A stretch of DNA of 46,457 nt from Symbiobacterium thermophilum. Lineage in GTDB: Bacteria > Bacillota > Sulfobacillia > UBA995. The notes beneath the pieces are model-generated. The model saw only the letters and a program-made list of their open reading frames with translations. It was not told the origin of the DNA and ran no database searches. Positions within the stretch are counted from its first letter, which is position 1; each line of letters begins with the position of its first letter. A program made the translations under genes and the position numbers. Shown piece after piece: positions 1 through 7,178 of the stretch. The stretch is taken from assembly GCA_020725145.1 (NCBI GenBank), contig DYFO01000012.1:1-46457 (forward strand), written 5' to 3'.

Positions 1-54
1 TTATGTGAGTGAGCCACTACCCCTTCGGCAACATTCTTATTTGAGTTGACACGG
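1..54 (+). repeat. 54-bp dispersed repeat, left copy
   Basis: These bases recur in the same orientation at 44519-44572 with two mismatches by eye. The right copy carries an extra, slightly diverged upstream half, so the full element is probably a tandem of two 23-bp units spaced 36 bp apart, and this copy is cut by the window edge. No transposase lies beside either copy. A decayed insertion-sequence end or small non-autonomous element is possible, but the family is not recognised. Confidence 0.75.
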
Positions 55-200
55 GGCGCACACGCGCCTGGTGTCGCCGGCCTGTGATAACTTCACCCCA
101 TACCGCGAGCTGCCCGATCCGTGACCGGACAGCGGCTCTGGCAGGAAACACGTCCAACCGGAAGAACCAATGCGTGTAGGCTGGCAACGGAGGAGAGACC

Positions 201-869
201 GTGCACTGGGCGAATCGGCTTGAGCGAAGATTCGGCCGCTACGCGATAAAGAACCTGATCTTCTACATCATCGCGCTCAACGCCGTGGTCTTTGCCCTGG
301 TATACCTGTCGGACGCCGGTCTGGTGATCGGCACGCTGGTGTTCGACCCGGCTCTGGTCCGGCAGGGTCAGGTCTGGCGACTGGTAACCTATGTCTTCAT
401 TCCGCCCACGTTCTCCCCGATATGGATCATCTTCGCCCTTTACTTCTACTATCTGGTCGGCTCGGGCCTGGAGCAGGAATGGGGCGCCTTCAGGTTCAAC
501 CTGTACTACCTTCTGGGCGTGGCGGGAACCGCGGTGGCCGCGCTCATCACCGGTTACGGGACCACGGGCCTGTACATCAACCTGTCCCTCTTTCTGGCCT
601 TTGCCTACCTGTTCCCTGATTTCGAGATCCTGCTGTTCTTCATCCTGCCGGTGAAAGTAAAGTACCTGGCCTGGCTCAACTGGGCGTTCCTGGGCTGGAC
701 GGTCCTTACCGGTCCCGTTCCGATGAAGGCCGCCGCCGTCGCGGCCGTGGGGAACTTCTTCATCTTCTTCGGCGGCGACCTCGTGAAGACGATTAGGCGA
801 CGAAGACAAGTACAGATGAACCGCCGACGATTCTTCTCCGAGATAGAAAAGGCCAGGAGACAACGTTAA
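201..869 (+). CDS. rhomboid-like six-TM membrane protein, probably not a protease
   Basis: A 222-residue polytopic protein with about six hydrophobic segments and a basic C-terminal tail. The N-terminal half has the rhomboid layout: TM1, then WRLVTYVFIP and an LVGSGLEQEWG loop resembling rhomboid L1. The catalytic parts are absent. Where an active rhomboid has GxSG the sequence reads LYINLSLF, and no membrane-embedded His is seen in the last TM. It is therefore best called a pseudoprotease of the rhomboid superfamily, as known for derlins and iRhoms; the role is unknown. The GTG start at 201 is preceded by GGAGGAG (189-195). It is monocistronic and separated from the convergent small gene at 1104-1280. 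Confidence 0.75.
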   Translation: MHWANRLERRFGRYAIKNLIFYIIALNAVVFALVYLSDAGLVIGTLVFDPALVRQGQVWRLVTYVFIPPTFSPIWIIFALYFYYLVGSGLEQEWGAFRFNLYYLLGVAGTAVAALITGYGTTGLYINLSLFLAFAYLFPDFEILLFFILPVKVKYLAWLNWAFLGWTVLTGPVPMKAAAVAAVGNFFIFFGGDLVKTIRRRRQVQMNRRRFFSEIEKARRQR

Positions 870-880
870 GAAACCGGGTC

Positions 881-915
881 CGGTGCCCCACCGTCGGTCG
901 GAGCGGGGCGCACCG
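881..915 (+). terminator. possible hairpin terminator after the rhomboid-like gene
   Basis: CGGTGCCCC (881-889) can pair imperfectly with GGGGCGCACCG (905-915) just downstream of the stop at 869. There is no clear U-tract, so the call is weak. The rest of 870-1103 shows no recognisable feature. Confidence 0.25.
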
Positions 916-1103
916 TTGCCGGTTCACATCCCAGACTCTACCGCTTCCGTCTTACCGGCTACGTGCATCACTGACCACGGGAGCACTGTGGACAGCACCA
1001 TTCTGCGGCTCGACACCAGCTCAACCTACTACGTTCGCTGCTACTTCGGCCTTGCCCCGGCAACTGCAGGGTCTTGGCCGCACGCGGCGGCGGACGTAGG
1101 CTT

Positions 1104-1280
1104 CTAGCGGCCTGCCTTGCGCACGGTGGGTCGGAACATGTCAAGAATGCCCAGTACCACGTGGGCGGCACCGAACCCCGTCACGCCGGCGCCCAGGCTG
1201 CCTCGCAGGAGGGTGGCCCCCACGGCGGTAACGGCAAGCCCCAGACCGGTGACAACGAGACTGGTCGTCGTGGCCTTCAT
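1104..1280 (-). CDS. small hydrophobic membrane protein, 58 aa, function unknown
   Basis: The ATG at 1280 is preceded by GGAGGGG at good spacing, and this start is preferred over an upstream in-frame one that adds 27 unconvincing residues. The product starts MKATTTSLVVTGLGL and contains two Gly/Ala/Val-rich segments (about residues 7-24 and 31-48) that could form a hairpin in the membrane, ending in a short basic tail. It is divergent to the methyltransferase-like gene at 1428. No family could be assigned. Confidence 0.55.
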   Translation of the reverse strand: MKATTTSLVVTGLGLAVTAVGATLLRGSLGAGVTGFGAAHVVLGILDMFRPTVRKAGR

Positions 1281-1427
1281 CGCAACCCCTCCACGGGTAG
1301 TATGCGTCGGCTTGCCGGCTGGAATCCGCATGCCGGCGGCACTTCCTGCCCCGCGGGACAATCCGGACCGGGCGAGAGGGTATGAGGCTGGGGGCGGAGA
1401 ATGGCCGTCGGGTACTGGGAGGAGAGC

Positions 1428-2117
1428 ATGAGCGGGAGGGCGATCGCGGTGGGAGCCTGGCGGGGACTGGCCAAGGTAGGGGTGTTCACCTTCGCGGTCG
1501 GAGTGGTCCTCTTCGCCACCGCTGGCCGGCTCGACTGGCCCTCGGCGTGGGTCTACTTGGGTGTGGTCGTGGCCGGAACCGTGATCGCCACCTTGATGGT
1601 GGACCCGGGCCTGCTCGGGGAACGGGCCGGCGTGCGGGCGGGAGCCAAGTCAGTGGACATCCCGTTGGCCGTGTTCGTGGGCCGTGTCGGCCCGCTCATG
1701 ATGGTTACGGTGGCCGGTCTGGATCGGAGGTACGGCTGGACGCCAGCTCTTGACCCGATCCTGTCCGCCGTGGGATTGATGGCGCTGGTACTGGGGTATG
1801 TCTTCACGGTATGGGCCATGACCGTCAACCCCTTCTTCTCGCCGGTCGTCCGCATACAGCACGATCGGGGGCATGTGGTGGTCGACCGCGGGCCGTACCG
1901 GTTGGTGCGCCATCCCGGGTACGTAGGGGTTATCCTGGTCAGCCTGGCAACCCCGCTGGTGCTTGGAGCACTATGGGCCCTAGTCCCCGGCGGCCTCGTG
2001 GGCCTGGTGACCGTGCTGCGAACCCTGCTCGAGGATCGGACCCTGAAGGCAGAACTCCCCGGATACCGCGAGTACGCCCGGCGGGTGCGGTACCGTCTTC
2101 TGCCGGGGCTCTGGTAG
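1428..2117 (+). CDS. isoprenylcysteine carboxyl methyltransferase (ICMT/PEMT)-family membrane protein
   Basis: About 229 residues with four or more TM segments. The C-terminal third carries the ICMT/phospholipid-methyltransferase signature: GPYRLVRHPGYVG, then a final TM and the LEDRTLKAELPGYREYARRV helix ending in a basic RYRLLPGLW tail. In this family those motifs form the S-adenosylmethionine-binding pocket at the membrane face. The bacterial substrate is unknown. The ATG at 1428 is preceded by GGGAGGAG; an upstream ATG at 1401 in the same frame has a poorer site. A histidine phosphatase follows 50 bp downstream, possibly co-transcribed. Confidence 0.85.
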   Translation: MSGRAIAVGAWRGLAKVGVFTFAVGVVLFATAGRLDWPSAWVYLGVVVAGTVIATLMVDPGLLGERAGVRAGAKSVDIPLAVFVGRVGPLMMVTVAGLDRRYGWTPALDPILSAVGLMALVLGYVFTVWAMTVNPFFSPVVRIQHDRGHVVVDRGPYRLVRHPGYVGVILVSLATPLVLGALWALVPGGLVGLVTVLRTLLEDRTLKAELPGYREYARRVRYRLLPGLW

Positions 2118-2167
2118 AGCAGAGGAGCCGGCAGGGCAGACCGCGAGCGGGAAGAGGCGGTGGGATC

Positions 2168-2728
2168 TTGCTGATTCTGGTGAAGCACGCCATGCCCCTG
2201 GTGCTTGCCACGTCCCCGGCGCGCGACTGGCCGCTGTCGGAAGCCGGGCGCGGGCAGTGCGCGGTCCTGGGCCAGAAGCTGAAGCCCTATGCCCCGGAAG
2301 TGGTCGTCGCCAGCGTTGAACTCAAGGCCACCGAGACCGGCCGCCTCGTGGCGGGCCGGCTCAGGTTGCCCTTTTATACGGCCGAGGGACTGCACGAGCA
2401 CGACCGGACGAAGGTCGGTCTGCTTCCGGCAGCCGAGTTCGAGCGGTCGGTGCGGGCGTTCTTCGATCGACCCCGCGAGCTGGTCTTCGGAGGCGAAACC
2501 GCCGAGCAGGCAGGCGAGCGCTTTCAGGGCGCGGTGGCGCGGGTGCTCGAACAACACGCGGACCGCGCGTGCGTGGTCATCGTCGCCCACGGCACCGTGA
2601 TCTCGCTCTTCGTGGCAAGGGCCACCGGGCGGGAGCCGTTTCATCTGTGGAAGGAGCTCGGCCTGCCGTCGTTCGTCGTGCTTTCGCGACCCGATTTCAG
2701 GCTGCTTGACCTGGTGAATTTGCCTTGA
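2168..2728 (+). CDS. histidine phosphatase superfamily protein
   Basis: About 186 residues from a TTG start that gives LLILVKHAMP, the beta-strand and phosphate-binding motif of the superfamily (usually RHG; here KHAMP, with the nucleophilic His kept but the leading Arg replaced by Lys). Downstream are the SxxxKATETG segment, the FGGET acidic motif and VIVAHGTVIS with the second catalytic His. This class ranges from phosphoglycerate-mutase-like to SixA-type phosphatases, so the substrate cannot be assigned. The start codon is uncertain because no strong ribosome-binding site is visible. The gene converges on hydA1, separated by a strong hairpin. Confidence 0.8.
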   Translation: MLILVKHAMPLVLATSPARDWPLSEAGRGQCAVLGQKLKPYAPEVVVASVELKATETGRLVAGRLRLPFYTAEGLHEHDRTKVGLLPAAEFERSVRAFFDRPRELVFGGETAEQAGERFQGAVARVLEQHADRACVVIVAHGTVISLFVARATGREPFHLWKELGLPSFVVLSRPDFRLLDLVNLP

Positions 2729-2741
2729 GGCTTCGGTGTCT

Positions 2742-2791
2742 GACGGCAAGACGGGCCGGGGCTTTGGACCCCGGCCCGCCGGTTTGCCGTC
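2742..2791. terminator. bidirectional terminator hairpin between the phosphatase and hydA1
   Basis: There are two nested perfect inverted repeats: GACGGCAA (2742-2749) with TTGCCGTC (2784-2791), and GGGCCGGGG with CCCCGGCCC inside. It lies 13 bp after the plus-strand stop and immediately after the minus-strand hydA1 stop, so it can serve both convergent operons. There is no long T-run. Confidence 0.75.
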
Positions 2792-2793
2792 CT

Positions 2794-4524
2794 CTACCCG
2801 GGATAGCGCTGTCTGGCAACGTAGTGGGTGTGCAAAAGGTGATGGGATTTCTCACCCAGCGGCTTTCCCAGGAACTCCTCGTACAAAGTCCGTACCACGG
2901 GGTTCTCATGCGACTTGCGGATCGGCATGTCGCGGTCCACCTGGTAGATGGCATCTATGCGGCGCTGGCGGATGGCGTTGGTGGTCGGAATGGGCTGGCC
3001 GCCGCCGCCGATGCAGCCGCCGGGGCAGCACATGATCTCGATGAAGTGGTAGTCCGCCTGGCCGCGACTGACGAGTTCGCATAGCTTCTTGGCGTTGGCC
3101 AGGCCGTGACCCACCGCCGCCTTGACCACCAGGCCGTTGACCTCCACGGCGGCTTCCTTGATGCCGTCCAGGCCCCGTACCGCGGTGATCTCGAGGTTCT
3201 CCAGTGGGCGGCCGGTCAGTACCTCGTAGGCGGTCCGCAGCGCCGCCTCCATCACCCCGCCGGTGGCCCCGAAGATGGCGGCGGCACCGGTGGAGATGCC
3301 CAGGGGCAGGTCGTAGTCCTCCTCGGGCAGGGAAGCGAAGTCGATGCCCGCCTCGCGCAGCATGCGCCCAAGCTCCCGGGAAGTCAGCACCGCGTCGACG
3401 TCGGCGAAGCCGCTGTCGGTCATCTCCGGCCGGCCCGCCTCGAACTTCTTGGCCGTGCACGGCATGATGGACACCACGAAGATGTCGGCGGGGTCGATTC
3501 CCTGCTTCTCGGCGTAGTAGGTCTTGGTCAGCGCCCCGAACATCTGCTGCGGCGACTTGCAGGTCGACAGGTTGGGCAAAAGCTCCGGGAAGAAGTGCTC
3601 GATGAACTTGATCCACCCGGGGCTGCACGAGGTGAACATGGGAAGGCGGCCGCCTTCCTTCACCCGCTTGATCAGCTCGTGGCCTTCCTCCATGATGGTG
3701 AGGTCGGCGGTGAAGTCGGTGTCGAACACGCGGTCGAACCCGAGGCGGCGAAGCGCCGCCACGAGCTGGCCGGTGATGATGCTACCGGGCGGCATCCCGA
3801 ATTCCTCGCCGATGGTCACGCGCGTCGCGGGGGCGGTCTGCACCACTACATGCTTGCGCGGATCGCCAAGCGCCTGCCACACCAAGCGGGTGTGATCCTG
3901 CTCCACGATGGCTCCGGTAGGGCAGGCCAGGCTGCACTGGCCGCACATGGCGCACACCGCGTCGAGGAGACCGTGATCGAAGGGGGGAGCGACGACGGTG
4001 TCGGCGCCCCGGTTTATCGGGAAGAGCACTCCTACTCCCTGGACCTGCTGGCAGGTCTCCACGCAGCGTCGGCAGACGACGCACTTGGCCGGGTCCCTCA
4101 CCAGCGAAGGACTCGAGGTGTCGGGAACGTACTGCTTCTCAAGACGGGCGAACGGCGCCTCGCGCACCCCCAACTGGGCCGCCAACGTCTGCAGCTCGCA
4201 GTTGAGGTTACGGGCGCATTGCAGGCATTCGAGCGGATGCCGGGCCACGATCAGTTCCAGGATCGTCCGGCGCGCCTCACGAACCTGAGGACTCTGGGTG
4301 TTGACCACCATGCCCTCGGCTACCGGGAAGGCGCAGGCGGCCTGGAGGGTTCGAGACCCCTTGACCTCGACCACGCATATCCGGCATACCGCCTTGACCT
4401 CCTGGTCAGGGTGGTAGCACAGCGTCGGGATGTTGATGCCCGCGGCCCTGGCGGCTTCCAGAATGGTCGCGCCCTTCGCCGCCCGGACCTCGCGGCCGTC
4501 GATGGTCAGCGTCACCATACTCAC
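2794..4524 (-). CDS. hydA: [FeFe] hydrogenase catalytic subunit HydA1, group A multimeric type
   Basis: A 576-residue catalytic subunit of an NAD(P)-linked, probably electron-bifurcating hydrogenase. Domains in order: [2Fe-2S] plant-type domain (C36, C47, C50, C64); His-ligated [4Fe-4S] (H96, C100, C103, C109); two [4Fe-4S] ferredoxin clusters (C148/151/154/158 and C191/194/197/201); then the H-cluster domain. L2 is MPCTAKKFE (C356) and L3 is EIMCCPGGCIGGGG (C500, C504). L1 is TSCSPGW instead of TSCCPGW, so the residue aligned with CpI C300, a ligand of the H-cluster [4Fe-4S], is Ser301. It lacks the extra C-terminal [2Fe-2S] domain of Thermotoga maritima HydA. The GTG start is preceded by AAGGAG. 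Last gene of the operon, directly before the terminator; electrons would come from HydB1/HydC1. Confidence 0.95.
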   Translation of the reverse strand: MSMVTLTIDGREVRAAKGATILEAARAAGINIPTLCYHPDQEVKAVCRICVVEVKGSRTLQAACAFPVAEGMVVNTQSPQVREARRTILELIVARHPLECLQCARNLNCELQTLAAQLGVREAPFARLEKQYVPDTSSPSLVRDPAKCVVCRRCVETCQQVQGVGVLFPINRGADTVVAPPFDHGLLDAVCAMCGQCSLACPTGAIVEQDHTRLVWQALGDPRKHVVVQTAPATRVTIGEEFGMPPGSIITGQLVAALRRLGFDRVFDTDFTADLTIMEEGHELIKRVKEGGRLPMFTSCSPGWIKFIEHFFPELLPNLSTCKSPQQMFGALTKTYYAEKQGIDPADIFVVSIMPCTAKKFEAGRPEMTDSGFADVDAVLTSRELGRMLREAGIDFASLPEEDYDLPLGISTGAAAIFGATGGVMEAALRTAYEVLTGRPLENLEITAVRGLDGIKEAAVEVNGLVVKAAVGHGLANAKKLCELVSRGQADYHFIEIMCCPGGCIGGGGQPIPTTNAIRQRRIDAIYQVDRDMPIRKSHENPVVRTLYEEFLGKPLGEKSHHLLHTHYVARQRYPG

Positions 4525-4563
4525 GTGCGATCACGCTCCTTCCGTTCGGTTGGTCCGGACGGC

Positions 4564-6201
4564 TCAGTCCGCCGCATGGCCGGTCGCGAGCGCCCGGCAG
4601 GTTCCCGTGGGGCATACCCGGGAGTCCACATGCGCCAGGTACTCGTCCTTGAAGTACTTCAGGGTGGTCATGATCGGCAGCGGTGCCGTCTGCCCCAGCG
4701 GGCAAAGCGGCGCCACGTACATGGTGCGGGAGAGCCGTTCGATCAGCTCAAGGTCCTGCCGGGTCCCGGTTCCGCGGGTGATCCCGTCCACCAGGTGGTA
4801 AAGCTGCAGCGTGCCCTCGCGGCATGGGATGCACTGCCCGCAGGACTCGTGGAGGAAGAAGCGGGCAAAGCACCGGGCCACGTCCACGATGCAGTGGGTG
4901 TCGTCCATGATCAGAAGCGCTCCGGAGCCGAGCGCCGAGCCGGCCGCCGCCAGCTGATCGTAGTCCATCGGCACGTCCAGCAGCGCCTCGGGGAGGCACC
5001 CGCCGGAGGTCCCGCCGGTCTGGGCCATCTTGAACTTGTGGCCGTTGGGAATGCCGCCGCCGATCTCGTAGACGACCTCGCGGAGGGTGATCCCCATCGG
5101 CACTTCAATCAGGCCTTCGTTGACGATATCGCCGGTGAGGGTGAACACCTTGGTTCCGGGGCACTTTTCGGTTCCCAGCGTGCGGAACCACTCCGCCCCG
5201 CGGGTGATGATGGGAGGAATGTTGGCGAGCGTTTCGACGTTGTTGATGACGGTGGGCTTACCGAAAAGGCCCACGTCTGTCGGGTAAGGGGGCTTGATGC
5301 GCGGCTCGCCCCGCTTGCCCTCCAGCGACTCGAAGAGCGCGGTTTCCTCGCCGCAGACGTAGGCTCCGGCGCCGATCCGCACCTCGACGTCGAAGTTGAA
5401 GCCGGAGTTGAAGATGTTCTGGCCGAGCAGGCCGAGGCGACGAGCCTGTTCAATAGCCCGTTCCAGCCGCTGAATGGACAGCTGATACTCGCCACGGATG
5501 TAGATGTAGCCGTAGTTGGCTCCGATGGCCCAGCCCGCGATGGCCATGGCCTCGAGCACGGCGTGGGGGTCACCCTCGAGGATGAGCCTGTCCTTGAAGG
5601 TCCCCGGCTCTCCCTCGTCGGCGTTGCACACCACGTACTTCACGCCGCCGGGCGCCTTGCGTCCGAACTCCCACTTCAGACCGGTGGGGAAGCCCGCTCC
5701 CCCGCGTCCGCGCAAGCCGGAGGCCTTGACCTGGGCGATCACTTCCTCCGGCTTCATGGCCAGCGCCTTTGCCAGCGCGGTGTATCCGCCCTGGCCGATG
5801 TACTCCTCGATGGAATCGGGGTCGATGATGCCGCAGTTGCGCAGCACTACCCGTACCTGCTTCTTGAAGTAGTCGAGCTCGGGGACGGTCTGCACCGCCA
5901 CCGGCCGTGTCGGCTCGCGATAGAGCAGCCGCTCCACCCGCCGACCCTTCAGCAGGTGGCTGTCAACCAGTTCCGGTACGTCCTCAACAGTAGCGCGGCA
6001 GTACAGCACCCCTTCAGGGTAGATCACGATGGTGGGGCCCTGCTCGCAAAGACCGAAGCAACCGGTCTCTATCACCTTGACCTCTTCGCCCAGCCCCTTG
6101 CCTTCTATCTCCCGGATCAGGGCTTCGCGGACGGCCCGGTTGCCTTTCAACGAGCAGTTGGTACCGGCGCAAACCAGGACGTGGGCCCGGTAAAAGCGCA
6201 T
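4564..6201 (-). CDS. hydB: hydrogenase flavoprotein subunit HydB1 (NuoF-like), short form
   Basis: A 545-residue NAD(P)H-binding flavoprotein partner of HydA1. It has an N-terminal thioredoxin-like [2Fe-2S] domain (C11, C16, C48, C52), a NuoF domain with the FMN/NAD-binding [11 protein letters not shown] at about 164-173, an SLBB region, and a [4Fe-4S] site SCGQCIPC (C454, C457, C460) with C500. Bifurcating HydB proteins usually continue into a C-terminal two-cluster ferredoxin domain. This one stops after VCPTGTCRALATGHAAD, so that domain is missing with no visible frameshift. The ATG at 6201 is preceded by GAGAGGAGGG; the frame stays open upstream into hydC1 but without homology. It lies 32 bp after hydC1 and 39 bp before hydA1. 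Confidence 0.93.
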   Translation of the reverse strand: MRFYRAHVLVCAGTNCSLKGNRAVREALIREIEGKGLGEEVKVIETGCFGLCEQGPTIVIYPEGVLYCRATVEDVPELVDSHLLKGRRVERLLYREPTRPVAVQTVPELDYFKKQVRVVLRNCGIIDPDSIEEYIGQGGYTALAKALAMKPEEVIAQVKASGLRGRGGAGFPTGLKWEFGRKAPGGVKYVVCNADEGEPGTFKDRLILEGDPHAVLEAMAIAGWAIGANYGYIYIRGEYQLSIQRLERAIEQARRLGLLGQNIFNSGFNFDVEVRIGAGAYVCGEETALFESLEGKRGEPRIKPPYPTDVGLFGKPTVINNVETLANIPPIITRGAEWFRTLGTEKCPGTKVFTLTGDIVNEGLIEVPMGITLREVVYEIGGGIPNGHKFKMAQTGGTSGGCLPEALLDVPMDYDQLAAAGSALGSGALLIMDDTHCIVDVARCFARFFLHESCGQCIPCREGTLQLYHLVDGITRGTGTRQDLELIERLSRTMYVAPLCPLGQTAPLPIMTTLKYFKDEYLAHVDSRVCPTGTCRALATGHAAD

Positions 6202-6233
6202 GCCTCGCGCCCTCCTCTCTGGGCCTCCCCGGC

Positions 6234-6728
6234 TCAGCGGTAGGAGGCCAGGATGCCGGGAATGCAGTCCGGCGTGAGATTTCCGTATACTTGGTCGTCG
6301 ATCATGATCGCCGGCGCCACGCCGCAGACGCCTATGCAGGATACGAGTTCCAGGCTCCACTTGCCGTCGGGCGTGTCCTCGCCGGGGCCTATACCAAGCT
6401 CGCGCTTGAGCGCCTCGAGCACCTCGCGCGCCCCCTGGACGTGGCAGGGCGCGCTCTCGCAAAGCCTGATGATGTGCTGGCCGCGGGGACGGGTGTTGAA
6501 GAGCGTGTAGAAAGTGGCCACCCCGTACACCTGGCTCAGCGGTAGCTCCAGACCCTGGGAAACCTTTTTCAGGGCTTCTTCGGGCAGGTAACCGAGGATG
6601 CCCTGAACTTCCTTGAGCACGGCCAGCAAGGCCCCCGGCTTGTCCCGGTGCCTGGCCACCGCCGCCTCAACCTCCCGCAACCGCTGCTCCCGGAGGTCCG
6701 GGGACAGCTTATCCAGCGCTACTGCCAT
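6234..6728 (-). CDS. hydC: hydrogenase subunit HydC1 (NuoE-like [2Fe-2S] protein)
   Basis: A 164-residue NuoE/24-kDa-subunit homologue: an N-terminal helical bundle, then a thioredoxin-like fold with four Cys for one [2Fe-2S] cluster (LCESAPC and SCIGVCG). The YGVATFYTLF motif is typical of the family. In HydABC enzymes this subunit contacts HydB and tunes electron flow from NAD(P)H. The ATG is preceded by a GGGGGGAAG site. It is the first gene of the hydC1-hydB1-hydA1 block, after an 84-bp gap holding a hairpin, so it may have its own translation or transcription control. Confidence 0.93.
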   Translation of the reverse strand: MAVALDKLSPDLREQRLREVEAAVARHRDKPGALLAVLKEVQGILGYLPEEALKKVSQGLELPLSQVYGVATFYTLFNTRPRGQHIIRLCESAPCHVQGAREVLEALKRELGIGPGEDTPDGKWSLELVSCIGVCGVAPAIMIDDQVYGNLTPDCIPGILASYR

Positions 6729-6767
6729 GCTTCACTTCCCCCCAATGCACGGTGGTAACGGTCCATG

Positions 6768-6796
6768 GCCTGGCCGGTTCCGGGGACCGGCCAGGC
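6768..6796 (-). terminator. 11-bp perfect stem-loop between the two hydrogenase blocks
   Basis: GCCTGGCCGGT (6768-6778) pairs perfectly with ACCGGCCAGGC (6786-6796) over a 7-nt loop, in the 84-bp gap after the small [2Fe-2S] gene and before hydC1. There is no clear T-run. It could attenuate or process the long transcript and so set different levels for the two enzymes. Confidence 0.55.
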
Positions 6797-6812
6797 GCTC
6801 TGCCGCGGACCA

Positions 6813-7178
6813 TCAACGCTTGGTTGCCACCACCCATTCCCCGACCACGGCGTCGTTGACCAGGTGCTGGGCCACGATACGGCGGGCCCGCTCGGCGTTG
6901 ATGTTGCCGTAGGTGACGGCGGGTTGCCCGGGTTTTTCCACCGTCACCAGCGGCTCCTGCTCGCACAGGCCCATGCAACCGGTCTGCGTGACGCTGACGT
7001 CGGACAGGGAACGGGCCGCCAGCTCCTCCAGGATGGTCGTCATGACCTCGCGGGCTCCGGCGGCGATGCCGCAGGTGCCCATGGCCACGACGATCCGGAC
7101 CGGCTTTTGGCCCTCCCGGACCTTGAGGGCTTCTTGCGCCTGCTTGCGGATCTTCTCGAGCTCCTCCAGGGACTTCAC
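6813..7178 (-). CDS. thioredoxin-fold [2Fe-2S] ferredoxin-like protein
   Basis: A 121-residue protein with an N-terminal charged helix (ELEKIRKQAQEALKVREG), then a thioredoxin-like [2Fe-2S] domain: MGTCGIAAGA for the first ligand region and TGCMGLC for the second. Only three Cys are evident in these two motifs, because the position usually occupied by the second Cys reads Ala. It resembles the N-terminal domains of HydB1 and HydB2 and the stand-alone small [2Fe-2S] proteins found in NAD-linked hydrogenase operons. The GTG start overlaps the hydA2 stop (GTGA), indicating translational coupling. It is likely an electron-transfer or assembly subunit of the second enzyme. Confidence 0.8.
   Translation of the reverse strand: MKSLEELEKIRKQAQEALKVREGQKPVRIVVAMGTCGIAAGAREVMTTILEELAARSLSDVSVTQTGCMGLCEQEPLVTVEKPGQPAVTYGNINAERARRIVAQHLVNDAVVGEWVVATKR

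Noticed and set aside
3106-6243. A 1045-codon open frame on the plus strand
   Set aside because: It runs antisense to hydA1 and hydB1, both with full motif sets. Composition is that of a GC-rich shadow frame, with no domain.
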